Positions 55,353 to 64,000 of a DNA stretch of 64,000 nt are shown here, one piece after another. This DNA comes from Streptomyces coeruleorubidus (GTDB lineage Bacteria > Actinomycetota > Actinomycetes > Streptomycetales > Streptomycetaceae), in the NCBI RefSeq assembly GCF_008705135.1, contig NZ_CP023694.1, forward strand, positions 3,756,001 through 3,820,000, written 5' to 3'. The position numbers were made by a program, and so were the translations under genes. The notes below the pieces were generated by a model that worked only from the letters and a program-made list of their open reading frames with translations, did not search any database and was not told where the DNA came from. Numbering within the stretch: position 1 is the stretch's first letter; each line of letters starts with the position of its first letter.

Positions 55353-56501
55353 TCAGCCCGCCGACACCCGGCGCGACCGGGCGCACACCTCGGCGAGCGC
55401 CTCAGCCGTGACGGGCGAAACCGCGCCTTCCTCCGTGACGATCGCCGTCACCAGCTCGGGCGGGGTCACGTCGAACGCCGGGTTGTACGCCTGGGTCCCC
55501 AGCGGCGCCACCGGAATGCCACCGCCCGCCTCAGCCCCGGTCACCGGCACCTGCGGCGCCACGAACTCGGTCACCTCATGACCGGCCCGCTGCTCGACCT
55601 CGATGGACGCCCCGTCCGGGGTGTCCGGATCCACCGTCGTCACCGGCGCCACCACGATGAACGGCACATGGTGATACCGCGCGAGCACCGCCAGCGGATA
55701 GCTCCCGACCTTGTTCGCCACCGATCCGTCCGCCGTGATGCGGTCCGCCCCGATCAGCACGGCGTCCACCTCCCCGGCGCCGAACAGCGACCCGGCCGCG
55801 TTGTCGGTGAGCAGCGTGTACGCCATCCCGCTGCGCGCCGCCTCGTACGCGGTCAGGCGGGCGCCCTGCAACAACGGACGCGTCTCGTCCACCCACAGAC
55901 GCCGCAGCCGCCCCGCCCGGTGCGCCGCGAGCGCCACCGCGAACGCCGTCCCCTCCCCGCCCGACACCAGCGAACCGGTGTTGCAGTGCGTGAGGATCCG
56001 GTGTCCGCCGCCGGGCAGCAGCTCGTCCAGCAGCGCCAGCCCGTGCTCGGCCATCCGCCCACTGGCCTCGGCGTCCTCCCGGTGCAGCTGCCGCGCCGCC
56101 GCCAGCGCCGCCGCGGCCGCCTGCCTGATGTCACCGCCATTGGCGAGCGCGGCCTCATGGGCCGCTTGCGCCCGGCGCACACCCACGGCCAGGTTCACCG
56201 CGGTCGGCCGGGCGCTCGCCAGCGCGACCGCGGCCTCGTCCACGTCGAAGCCCCGCACGGCGGCGAGCGCGACGCCGTACGCTCCCGCGATACCGAGCAG
56301 GGGCGCCCCGCGCACGGCGAGCGAGCGGATCGCCTCCACGAGCGCGGGCGCGTCCGTACAGACCAGTTCGACCTCCTCGACCGGCAGCCTCGTCTGGTCG
56401 AGAAGGACCAGAACGGGTCCTTCCGGTGGTTCTTCCCAACGGATCGCCGGGATCTCGGTCGGCCGTTTGTCATCGCCGCTGTACGCGTACTGATCAGCCA
56501 T
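55353..56501 (-). CDS. mtnA: S-methyl-5-thioribose-1-phosphate isomerase
   Basis: A 382-residue enzyme of methionine salvage that converts methylthioribose-1-phosphate to methylthioribulose-1-phosphate; eIF2B-alpha fold. Family motifs are AVRGAPLLGIAGAYG, the active-site Cys in THCNTGSLVSGGEGTA near residue 170, and the Asp in LIGADRITADGSVANKVG; FDVTPPELVTAIVTE closes the domain. ATG 56501 is chosen. No other salvage gene is adjacent. It reads leftwards into the 199-bp gap before mtrA. Confidence 0.95.
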   Translation of the reverse strand: MADQYAYSGDDKRPTEIPAIRWEEPPEGPVLVLLDQTRLPVEEVELVCTDAPALVEAIRSLAVRGAPLLGIAGAYGVALAAVRGFDVDEAAVALASARPTAVNLAVGVRRAQAAHEAALANGGDIRQAAAAALAAARQLHREDAEASGRMAEHGLALLDELLPGGGHRILTHCNTGSLVSGGEGTAFAVALAAHRAGRLRRLWVDETRPLLQGARLTAYEAARSGMAYTLLTDNAAGSLFGAGEVDAVLIGADRITADGSVANKVGSYPLAVLARYHHVPFIVVAPVTTVDPDTPDGASIEVEQRAGHEVTEFVAPQVPVTGAEAGGGIPVAPLGTQAYNPAFDVTPPELVTAIVTEEGAVSPVTAEALAEVCARSRRVSAG

Positions 56502-56641
56502 GCGGTCAGTCTGCCCCCTAACCAGCGGACAATTGAAGGTACGCAGCCCATACCGCTGCCGGTCACTCCAAGACCACCCCATGGCACGATGGCTGCCAAC
56601 CTGCCGCCGCGACCGCGGACGGGCACCGTGAAGGAGCGACG

Positions 56642-58045
56642 ATGAACGACACTCCGGGCTGGGCCTCGCCCGGATCCGCCCCGTCCGACGGGCAGAAGCC
56701 TGACGCGTCCGGCCCTGCCGAGCCCGCCGACCACCCCAACCCTGCCGAACCTTCCGACCGCCCCGGCCCCGCACAGCCCACGGACCAGCCGGGCCAGCCT
56801 GGCCAGGCCCCGCAGGCCCCCGGCCCGCAGTGGTCCAAGGACCAGCCGCCACCCGCCCAGTGGTCCGCCCCCAGCGGCCCCGGCGCCCCGGCCGGCCCCG
56901 GCCAGGCTCCCCCGCCCCCGCCGCCCGGCCCGGGCTGGGGCACTCAGCCCCCCGGCGGCTACGGCCCTGGCGGCCCCGGTGGATACGGTCCCGGCGGTCC
57001 AGGAAGCCCCGGCGGCCCCGGCGGCTGGGGCAGCGCCTGGGGCGGCCCCCCGCCCGCGGCCAAGCCCGGCGTGATCCCGCTCCGCCCGCTCGGCGTGGGC
57101 GAGATCCTCGACGGCGCGGTCTCCACCATGCGCACCTACTGGCGCACGGTCCTGGGCATCTCCCTGACCGTCGCGGTCATCACCGAGATCATCGTCGTGC
57201 TGTTCCAGGGCCTCGTCCTTGACGACTCCAGCACCGACGCCCTCAACGACCCGAGCGCCACCCTCAGCGAACTGAGCCGCGCCCTGGGCGACGCCATGCT
57301 CAACTCCACCGTCGTCTTCGTCATCTCCCTGGTCGGCACCGTCATCGCGACCGCACTGCTCACCACCGTCACCAGCCGCGCCGTGCTCGGCAAGTCGGTG
57401 ACCATCGGCGAGGCCTGGCGGGACGCCCGCCCTCAGGTCGTCAGACTTTTCGGCCTCATCTGCCTGCTGCTGCTCATCACCGCCGGCATCGTCACCGTGG
57501 GAACCCTGCCCGGCATCCTCGTCAGCGTCGCCGGGAGCACCGGAGCGGGCGTCGCCCTGACCGTCCTGGGCATCATCGGCGCCGGCATCGTCGCCCTGTG
57601 GCTGATGATCCGCTTCTCCCTGGCCTCGCCCGCGCTGATGCTGGAGAAGCAGGGCATCAAGAAGGCGATGAGCCGCTCCACGAAGCTGGTCCGGGGCACC
57701 TGGTGGCGGATCTTCGGCATCCAGCTGCTCGCCACGATCATCGCGAACGTCGTCGCCTCGATCATCGTCATCCCCTTCACCTTCCTCGCCGGGGCCCTGA
57801 GCGGCGACGGCATCACCGGCTGGCTCAACTCCGGTGTCGGCAGCCTCGGCTGGACGTTCCTCATCGTCAGCGGCATCGGCTCGGTGATCGGCTCCATGAT
57901 CACGTTCCCGATCACGGCGGGCGTCACCGTGCTCCTCTACATCGACCAGCGCATCCGCCGCGAGGCCCTCGACCTCGAACTGGCCCGCGCCGCCGGAGTC
58001 CAGGGCTACGGCCCCAACGCCCCCGGCGCCACCCCGGGGAGCTGA
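56642..58045 (+). CDS. Membrane protein with Pro/Gly-rich cytoplasmic N-terminus
   Basis: A 467-residue protein. Residues 1-140 are Pro/Gly/Gln-rich and disordered (PPPPPPGPGWG, GGYGPGGPGGYGPGG). Residues 150-450 form about six membrane segments and resemble the glycerophosphodiester phosphodiesterase membrane-domain group (PLRPLGVGEILDGAVSTMRTYW, FSLASPALMLEKQGIKKAMSRS), with no phosphodiesterase catalytic domain. AAGGAG lies 6 nt before the ATG. It is the first gene of an operon with the DUF4129, DUF4350, MoxR and DUF58 genes. Function unknown; perhaps a membrane organiser. Confidence 0.88.
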   Translation: MNDTPGWASPGSAPSDGQKPDASGPAEPADHPNPAEPSDRPGPAQPTDQPGQPGQAPQAPGPQWSKDQPPPAQWSAPSGPGAPAGPGQAPPPPPPGPGWGTQPPGGYGPGGPGGYGPGGPGSPGGPGGWGSAWGGPPPAAKPGVIPLRPLGVGEILDGAVSTMRTYWRTVLGISLTVAVITEIIVVLFQGLVLDDSSTDALNDPSATLSELSRALGDAMLNSTVVFVISLVGTVIATALLTTVTSRAVLGKSVTIGEAWRDARPQVVRLFGLICLLLLITAGIVTVGTLPGILVSVAGSTGAGVALTVLGIIGAGIVALWLMIRFSLASPALMLEKQGIKKAMSRSTKLVRGTWWRIFGIQLLATIIANVVASIIVIPFTFLAGALSGDGITGWLNSGVGSLGWTFLIVSGIGSVIGSMITFPITAGVTVLLYIDQRIRREALDLELARAAGVQGYGPNAPGATPGS

Positions 58046-58049
58046 TGCG

Positions 58050-58820
58050 GTGACCTGGGCGGGGGAAGTTCTCACAACGGCGCTGCCACGCACCGCCATA
58101 CGCACAGTGCTGCGCGCCGGCGACACCTCGGTGCTGTCGTCGGCACGCTCCGCCGACGAACCGCCCCTCACCACACCGCGCGACCCCGCGCGCGAGGCGG
58201 CCCGACGCGAGCTGTCCAAGCGGATGTACCACGAGGACGACCCCAGTCTGTTCCAGCGCGCCCTGGACGCCTTCTGGGAGTGGCTCGACAAACTCTTCAA
58301 CGCCGCCTCGAGCGCCACACCCGGCGGAGCACTCGGCCTGGTCGTCATCATTCTGGCCGTCGTCGCGGTCCTGGCCGCCCTGTGGTGGCGCCTGGGCACC
58401 CCGCGCCGCCAACCCACCTCGTCCGCCACCCTGTTCGACGACCGCCCCCGCAGCGCCGCCGACCACCGCGCCGCCGCCGAGGCGCACGCCGCCCAGGGCC
58501 ACTGGAACCAGGCCGTCCAGGAGCGCATGCGGGCCCTCGTCCGCGCCCTGGAGGAACGCGCCCTCCTCGACGCCCGCCCCGGCCGCACCGCCGACGAGGC
58601 CGCCGCCGAAGCCGGCCGGGCCCTGCCCGCCCACACCGACCGACTACGCTCCGCCGCCCGCGACTTCGACGACGTGACGTACGGCGGCCGGTCGGCGACC
58701 GAGCAGTCGTACCACCGCATCGCCGAACTCGACCGCGACCTGGAACGCACCAAGCCCCAGCTCGCGAGCAGCAGCGCCCACAGCACGGCCCCCCAGACCC
58801 GCCAGGGAGCCGCCGAATGA
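58050..58820 (+). CDS. DUF4129 membrane protein
   Basis: A 256-residue protein with one strong membrane segment (about residues 95-112, ALGLVVIILAVVAVLAALWW) and a C-terminal cytosolic DUF4129-type domain (AHAAQGHWNQAVQERMRALVRALEERALLDARPGRTADE, key WNQAVQERMRA). The N-terminal part has RRELSKRMYHEDDPSLFQRALDAFWEWL. The GTG start is 4 bp after the preceding stop and its own stop overlaps the next ATG (ATGA). DUF4129 proteins usually accompany MoxR/DUF58 pairs, as here; function unknown. Confidence 0.9.
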   Translation: MTWAGEVLTTALPRTAIRTVLRAGDTSVLSSARSADEPPLTTPRDPAREAARRELSKRMYHEDDPSLFQRALDAFWEWLDKLFNAASSATPGGALGLVVIILAVVAVLAALWWRLGTPRRQPTSSATLFDDRPRSAADHRAAAEAHAAQGHWNQAVQERMRALVRALEERALLDARPGRTADEAAAEAGRALPAHTDRLRSAARDFDDVTYGGRSATEQSYHRIAELDRDLERTKPQLASSSAHSTAPQTRQGAAE

Positions 58821-60013
58821 CCACCGAGGCCACGCTCCCGTCCACCTCGGCCTCGCCCACCGCACGCCAGGTATGGACCCGCGCGCGCGGCATCGCGCTC
58901 GCCCTCGTACTGCTCCTGGTGGGAGCCATCGCCATCGCCGTGATCCGCTCCGACGCCCGGCACGGCGAACTCGACCCGCGCTCCGCCGACCCCAACGGCA
59001 GCCGCGCCGTCGCCGAGCTCCTCGCCGACCGGGGCGTGGACACGCGCGTGGTCACCACCCTGGACGAGGCAGCCGCCGCAACCGGCCCGGACACGACCCT
59101 CCTGGTCGCCGTCCCCGACCTGCTGAGCCGAAGTCAGCAGTCCCGTCTGCACAACGCGTTCGCCGACTCCGACGGCCGTACTGTCCTGGTCGCCCCCGGC
59201 AGCGCGTCCGTCGAACGGCTCACCCCCGGCGTCACCGCCGACCCCGCCACCAGCCTCGACTCCACTCTCTCCCCCGACTGCGACCTGCCCGCCGCCCGGC
59301 GCGCGGGCACCGCCGACACGGGCGGCGTCCGCTACACCACCACCCACCTCGACGCCGACAAGTGCTACACCAGCGAGCGCCTGGCCACCCTGCTGCGCCT
59401 CCCGGACCCGACCGGGGACGGCGACACCGTCGTCCTCGGCGCCCCCGACATCCTCCTCAACGACCGCCTCGACAAGCAGGGCAACGCCTCGCTCGCCCTC
59501 CAACTCCTCGGCTCCCGCCCCCATCTGGTCTGGTACCTCCCCTCGCTCTCCGACACGTCGGCCACCGGCACCGACGACGAACGCAGCTTCTTCGACCTGC
59601 TGCCCTCGGGCTGGCTCTGGGGCACCCTGCAACTCTTCATCGCCGCAGCCCTGGCCGCCCTCTGGCGGGCACGCCGGCTCGGCCCCCTCGTGCCCGAAAA
59701 ACTCCCCGTCGCGATCCGCGCCTCCGAAACCGCCGAAGGCCGCGCCCGCCTCTACCGCAAGGCCGACGCCCGCGACCGCGCGGCCAACGCTCTTCGCTCC
59801 ACCACCCGCACCCGCCTCGCCCCCCTCACAGGCGTCCCCGTCACCCAGGCGCACACACCCGAGGCCCTGCTCCCAGCCCTGTCCGCCCACCTCCACGGCG
59901 ACGGACAGGACCTGCGCACCCTCCTCTTCGGACCACCGCCCAGCGACGACGCAGCACTCATCGCACTCGCCGACCAACTCGACGCCCTCGAAAGAGAGGT
60001 ACGCCGTCCATGA
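58817..60013 (+). CDS. DUF4350 membrane protein
   Basis: A 398-residue protein with a membrane segment at about residues 24-42 (GIALALVLLLVGAIAIAVI), an outer or extracytoplasmic DUF4350 domain with SRAVAELLADRGVDTRVVTTLD and LLVAVPDLLS, a second membrane segment near 275 (WGTLQLFIAAALAALWRA), and a cytosolic tail. No catalytic motif is evident. ATG overlaps the stop of the DUF4129 gene, and its stop overlaps the MoxR start region. It is part of the same five-gene operon. Confidence 0.9.
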   Translation: MTTEATLPSTSASPTARQVWTRARGIALALVLLLVGAIAIAVIRSDARHGELDPRSADPNGSRAVAELLADRGVDTRVVTTLDEAAAATGPDTTLLVAVPDLLSRSQQSRLHNAFADSDGRTVLVAPGSASVERLTPGVTADPATSLDSTLSPDCDLPAARRAGTADTGGVRYTTTHLDADKCYTSERLATLLRLPDPTGDGDTVVLGAPDILLNDRLDKQGNASLALQLLGSRPHLVWYLPSLSDTSATGTDDERSFFDLLPSGWLWGTLQLFIAAALAALWRARRLGPLVPEKLPVAIRASETAEGRARLYRKADARDRAANALRSTTRTRLAPLTGVPVTQAHTPEALLPALSAHLHGDGQDLRTLLFGPPPSDDAALIALADQLDALEREVRRP

Positions 60014-61002
60014 TGGACCCGACCACTGACAACGCCGGGCAGACCGGGGACCAGGGCACCGCCCGAGCCGCCCTGGAGGCCCTGCGCGCCGAGATCGCCA
60101 AGGCCGTGGTCGGCCAGGACCCCGCCGTCACCGGCCTCGTCGTCGCCCTGCTCTGCCGCGGCCACGTCCTCCTCGAAGGCGTCCCCGGCGTCGCCAAGAC
60201 CCTCCTGGTCCGCGCCCTCGCCTCCGCCCTCGAACTCGACACCAAACGCGTCCAGTTCACCCCCGACCTGATGCCCAGCGACGTGACCGGCTCCCTGGTC
60301 TACGACACCCGCAGCGCCGAGTTCTCCTTCCAGCCCGGCCCGGTCTTCACCAACCTCCTCCTCGCCGACGAGATCAACCGCACGCCCCCCAAGACCCAGT
60401 CGTCCCTCCTGGAAGCCATGGAGGAACGCCAGGTCACCGTCGACGGCACCCCCCGCCCCCTCCCCGACCCGTTCCTGGTCGCGGCGACCCAGAACCCGGT
60501 CGAGTACGAGGGCACCTACCCCCTCCCGGAAGCCCAGCTGGACCGCTTCCTCCTCAAACTCACCATCCCCCTCCCCTCCCGCCAAGACGAGATCGACGTC
60601 CTCACCCGCCACGCCGAGGGCTTCAACCCGCGCGACCTCAAGGCCGCCGGCGTACGCCCCGTAGCGGGCCCGGCGGACCTGGAGGCAGCCCGAGCCGCCG
60701 TCGCCAAGACGACGATCTCTCCGGAGATCACCGCCTACGTCGTCGACATCTGCCGCGCCACCCGCGAGTCGCCGTCCCTCACCCTCGGCGTATCCCCCCG
60801 AGGCGCCACGGCCCTCCTGGCCACCGCCCGCGCCTGGGCCTGGCTGACAGGCCGCGACTACGTCATCCCCGACGACGTGAAGGCACTGGCCCTCCCCACC
60901 CTCCGCCACCGCGTACAACTCCGCCCGGAGGCCGAAATGGAAGGCGTGACGGCCGACTCCGTCATCAACGCGATCCTCGCCCACGTCCCCGTCCCCCGCT
61001 GA
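60010..61002 (+). CDS. MoxR-family AAA ATPase
   Basis: A 330-residue AAA+ ATPase of the MoxR group, often a chaperone for insertion of metal cofactors or assembly of VWA/DUF58 complexes. Walker A is GVPGVAKT at about residues 56-63, Walker B LLADEINR near 117, sensor 1 ATQNPVEYEGTYPLPEAQLDRF, and the C-terminal lid has VSPRGATALLATARAWAW. Two adjacent ATGs (60010, 60013) are possible; GAGAGG lies upstream. Its stop TGA overlaps the DUF58 ATG (TGATG). The role here is unknown, but the pairing with DUF58 is the classic one. Confidence 0.94.
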   Translation: MMDPTTDNAGQTGDQGTARAALEALRAEIAKAVVGQDPAVTGLVVALLCRGHVLLEGVPGVAKTLLVRALASALELDTKRVQFTPDLMPSDVTGSLVYDTRSAEFSFQPGPVFTNLLLADEINRTPPKTQSSLLEAMEERQVTVDGTPRPLPDPFLVAATQNPVEYEGTYPLPEAQLDRFLLKLTIPLPSRQDEIDVLTRHAEGFNPRDLKAAGVRPVAGPADLEAARAAVAKTTISPEITAYVVDICRATRESPSLTLGVSPRGATALLATARAWAWLTGRDYVIPDDVKALALPTLRHRVQLRPEAEMEGVTADSVINAILAHVPVPR

Positions 61003-62312
61003 TGGCACTCACCGGACGCGCCGCCCTCCTCGCGGCCCTGGGATCCCTCCCCGTCGGCATCTGGGAACCGAGCTGGACGGGCATCCTGGCGGTCAACGCG
61101 CCCCTGGCCGTGGCCTGCGCCTGCGACTTCGCCCTGGCCGCCCCAGTGCGACGCCTGGGCCTGACCCGCTCCGGCGACACCTCCGTACGCCTCGGCGACA
61201 CAGCGGACGTGACCCTGACCATCACCAACCCGTCCCGCCGCCCCCTCCGTGCCCGCCTCCGCGACGCCTGGCCACCGAGCACCTGGCAGCCGGGCACGGA
61301 GACGACGGCCTCCCGTCACCGCCTCCCGGTCCCCCCGGGCGAACGCCGGCGCGTGACGACCCGACTGCGCCCCACCCGCCGAGGCGACCGCCAGGCCGAC
61401 AGCGTCACCATCCGCTCGTACGGCCCCCTCGGCCTCTTCTCCCGCCAGGGCACCCACAAAGCTCCCTGGACGGTACGCGTCCTGCCGCCGTTCACCAGCC
61501 GCAAGCACCTGCCGTCCAAGCTGGCCCGCCTCCGCGAACTGGACGGCCGCACAAGCGTCCTCACCCGAGGCGAGGGCACCGAATTCGACAGCCTGCGCGA
61601 GTACGTCCCCGGCGACGACACCCGCTCCATCGACTGGCGCGCCACAGCACGCCAGACCACGGTCGCCGTACGCACCTGGCGCCCGGAGCGCGACCGCCAC
61701 ATCCTCCTGGTCCTCGACACCGGCCGTACCTCGGCAGGCCGCGTGGGCGACGCACCCCGTCTCGACGCATCCATGGACGCGGCCCTCCTCCTCGCGGCCC
61801 TCGCGTCCCGCGCCGGCGACCGCGTCGACCTGCTCGCCTATGACCGCAAAGTCCGCGCCCTCGTCCAAGGCCGCACGGCAGGCGATGTCCTTCCGTCACT
61901 GGTCAACGCGATGGCCACGCTGGAGCCCGAGCTCGTCGAGACGAACGCCCGCGGCCTCACGGCCACGGCCCTGCGCACGTCTCCCCGCCGCTCTCTGATC
62001 GTGCTCCTCACCACCCTGGACGCGGCCCCCATCGAAGAGGGCCTCCTCCCGGTCCTCTCCCAGCTCACCCAGCGCCACACGGTCCTGCTGGCATCAGTAG
62101 CGGACCCGCACATCACCGAAATGGCCAAGGCACGCGGGAACGTCGACGACGTCTACGAGGCAGCCGCAGCCGCCCAGGCCCAGTCCGAACGTCACCACAC
62201 GGCGGAACAACTCCGCCGTCACGGCGTCACAGTCGTGGACGCGACACCCGACGACCTGGCGCCGGCCCTGGCGGACGCGTATCTGGCATTGAAGGCGGCT
62301 GGACGCCTGTGA
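61002..62312 (+). CDS. DUF58 (VWA-like) protein
   Basis: A 436-residue DUF58 protein. It has a short hydrophobic N-terminus (GILAVNAPLAVACACDFALA), a beta-rich middle, and the signature EFDSLREYVPGDDTRSIDWRATARQ split at key EYVPGDD..DW near residues 193-216, followed by LVLDTGRTS, a MIDAS-like site with D-x-G-x-S replaced by DTGRTS. These proteins work with MoxR ATPases. Last gene of the operon, 12 bp before two hairpins. Confidence 0.92.
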   Translation: MALTGRAALLAALGSLPVGIWEPSWTGILAVNAPLAVACACDFALAAPVRRLGLTRSGDTSVRLGDTADVTLTITNPSRRPLRARLRDAWPPSTWQPGTETTASRHRLPVPPGERRRVTTRLRPTRRGDRQADSVTIRSYGPLGLFSRQGTHKAPWTVRVLPPFTSRKHLPSKLARLRELDGRTSVLTRGEGTEFDSLREYVPGDDTRSIDWRATARQTTVAVRTWRPERDRHILLVLDTGRTSAGRVGDAPRLDASMDAALLLAALASRAGDRVDLLAYDRKVRALVQGRTAGDVLPSLVNAMATLEPELVETNARGLTATALRTSPRRSLIVLLTTLDAAPIEEGLLPVLSQLTQRHTVLLASVADPHITEMAKARGNVDDVYEAAAAAQAQSERHHTAEQLRRHGVTVVDATPDDLAPALADAYLALKAAGRL

Positions 62313-62319
62313 CAGTAAA

Positions 62320-62380
62320 GGCCCTCGAAAGAGGGCCCTTAAACGCAGAAAACCCCCGCATCCGAAGATGCGGGGTTTTC
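62320..62380. terminator. Tandem hairpins between the DUF58 operon and the rRNA operon
   Basis: Hairpin 1: ggccctc (62320-62326) and gagggcc (62331-62337) with a gaaa loop. Hairpin 2: arms at about 62349-62362 and 62367-62379, cgaa loop, one bulged C, ending in tttt on the plus strand and preceded by aaaa, so it can stop transcription from either side. The 5S rRNA gene ends just beyond, and this is its likely terminator. Confidence 0.85.
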
Positions 62381-62389
62381 CCAAGAATT

Positions 62390-62507
62390 GTTCGGCGGCG
62401 TCCTACTCTCCCACAGGGTCCCCCTGCAGTACCATCGGCGCTGTAAGGCTTAGCTTCCGGGTTCGGAATGTAACCGGGCGTTTCCCCTACGCTATAACCA
62501 CCGAAAC
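62390..62507 (-). rRNA. rrf: 5S ribosomal RNA
   Basis: The reverse complement reads as an actinobacterial 5S rRNA of about 118 nt: it begins gtttcggtggttatagcg, has the conserved cattccgaacccggaag-type loop (62461-62478 region) and ends gtaggacgccgccgaac. It follows the 23S gene, transcribed leftwards. Ends may be off by one or two bases. Confidence 0.96.
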
Positions 62508-62602
62508 ACTATGAAACTGTGGAACTATGCCGCACCATACCGTGACCATGGCATGGGGCTGTTCGTGGTTTCAGAACCAACACAGTGGACGCGAGCAACT
62601 GA

Positions 62603-64000
<1,398 letters not shown>

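Overview
The window is high-GC actinobacterial chromosome, almost certainly Streptomyces. Third codon positions are strongly G/C, GTG starts are common, and long meaningless open frames lie antisense to genes. The core genes secA, mtrA-mtrB-lpqB, a 1652-residue NAD-glutamate dehydrogenase, a long-form hpf, an Rv3235-family gene and an rRNA operon are in a typical actinomycete arrangement. No phage, insertion sequence, CRISPR array or tRNA gene was seen.

Layout. (1) 1-5.3 kb: a Ser/Thr kinase cut by the left edge, divergent from a large FHA/P-loop ATPase-like protein. (2) 5.5-9.1 kb: a sugar ABC importer (lipoprotein plus two permeases, no ATPase), whose first permease carries an unusual inserted domain. 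(3) 9.2-33.9 kb: an envelope glycopolymer locus. It has four paralogues that fuse a family-2 glycosyltransferase to a CDP-glycerol glycerophosphotransferase (TagF-like) domain, two standalone GT2 proteins, a UDP-sugar epimerase, a TagGH-type exporter with a divergent TetR regulator, several GT-C-like membrane proteins and a GtrA protein. An Ohr/OhrR peroxide-defence pair sits inside it. (4) 34-42 kb: NAD-GDH, a HAD hydrolase, two small conserved genes. (5) 42-50 kb: secA, a GNAT acetyltransferase, a YcaQ-like DNA glycosylase, an orphan LuxR-type response regulator, hpf, and a ComF-type phosphoribosyltransferase. (6) 50-56.5 kb: lpqB-mtrB-mtrA and mtnA. (7) 56.6-62.3 kb: an operon of a membrane protein, DUF4129, DUF4350, MoxR and DUF58 proteins. 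(8) 62.4-64 kb: 5S and the 3' part of 23S rRNA, transcribed leftwards.

The most interesting system is the glycopolymer locus. In the four fused paralogues the two active sites look reciprocally degraded. Copies 1 and 3 keep GT2 motifs but have Gln for the His of HGTPLK. Copies 2 and 4 keep that His but have lost GT2 residues. Copy 4 is translationally coupled to an intact standalone GT2. This suggests a divided set of enzymes that cooperate on one lipid-linked polymer, exported by the TagGH pair.

A second theme is repeats at gene ends. Several stop codons lie inside or next to short tandem duplications (9, 18, 19, 16 and 8 bp units), and a roughly 80-bp two-hairpin element occurs three times, one copy interrupted by a smaller palindrome. 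All functions were assigned by reading motifs; no searches were run.
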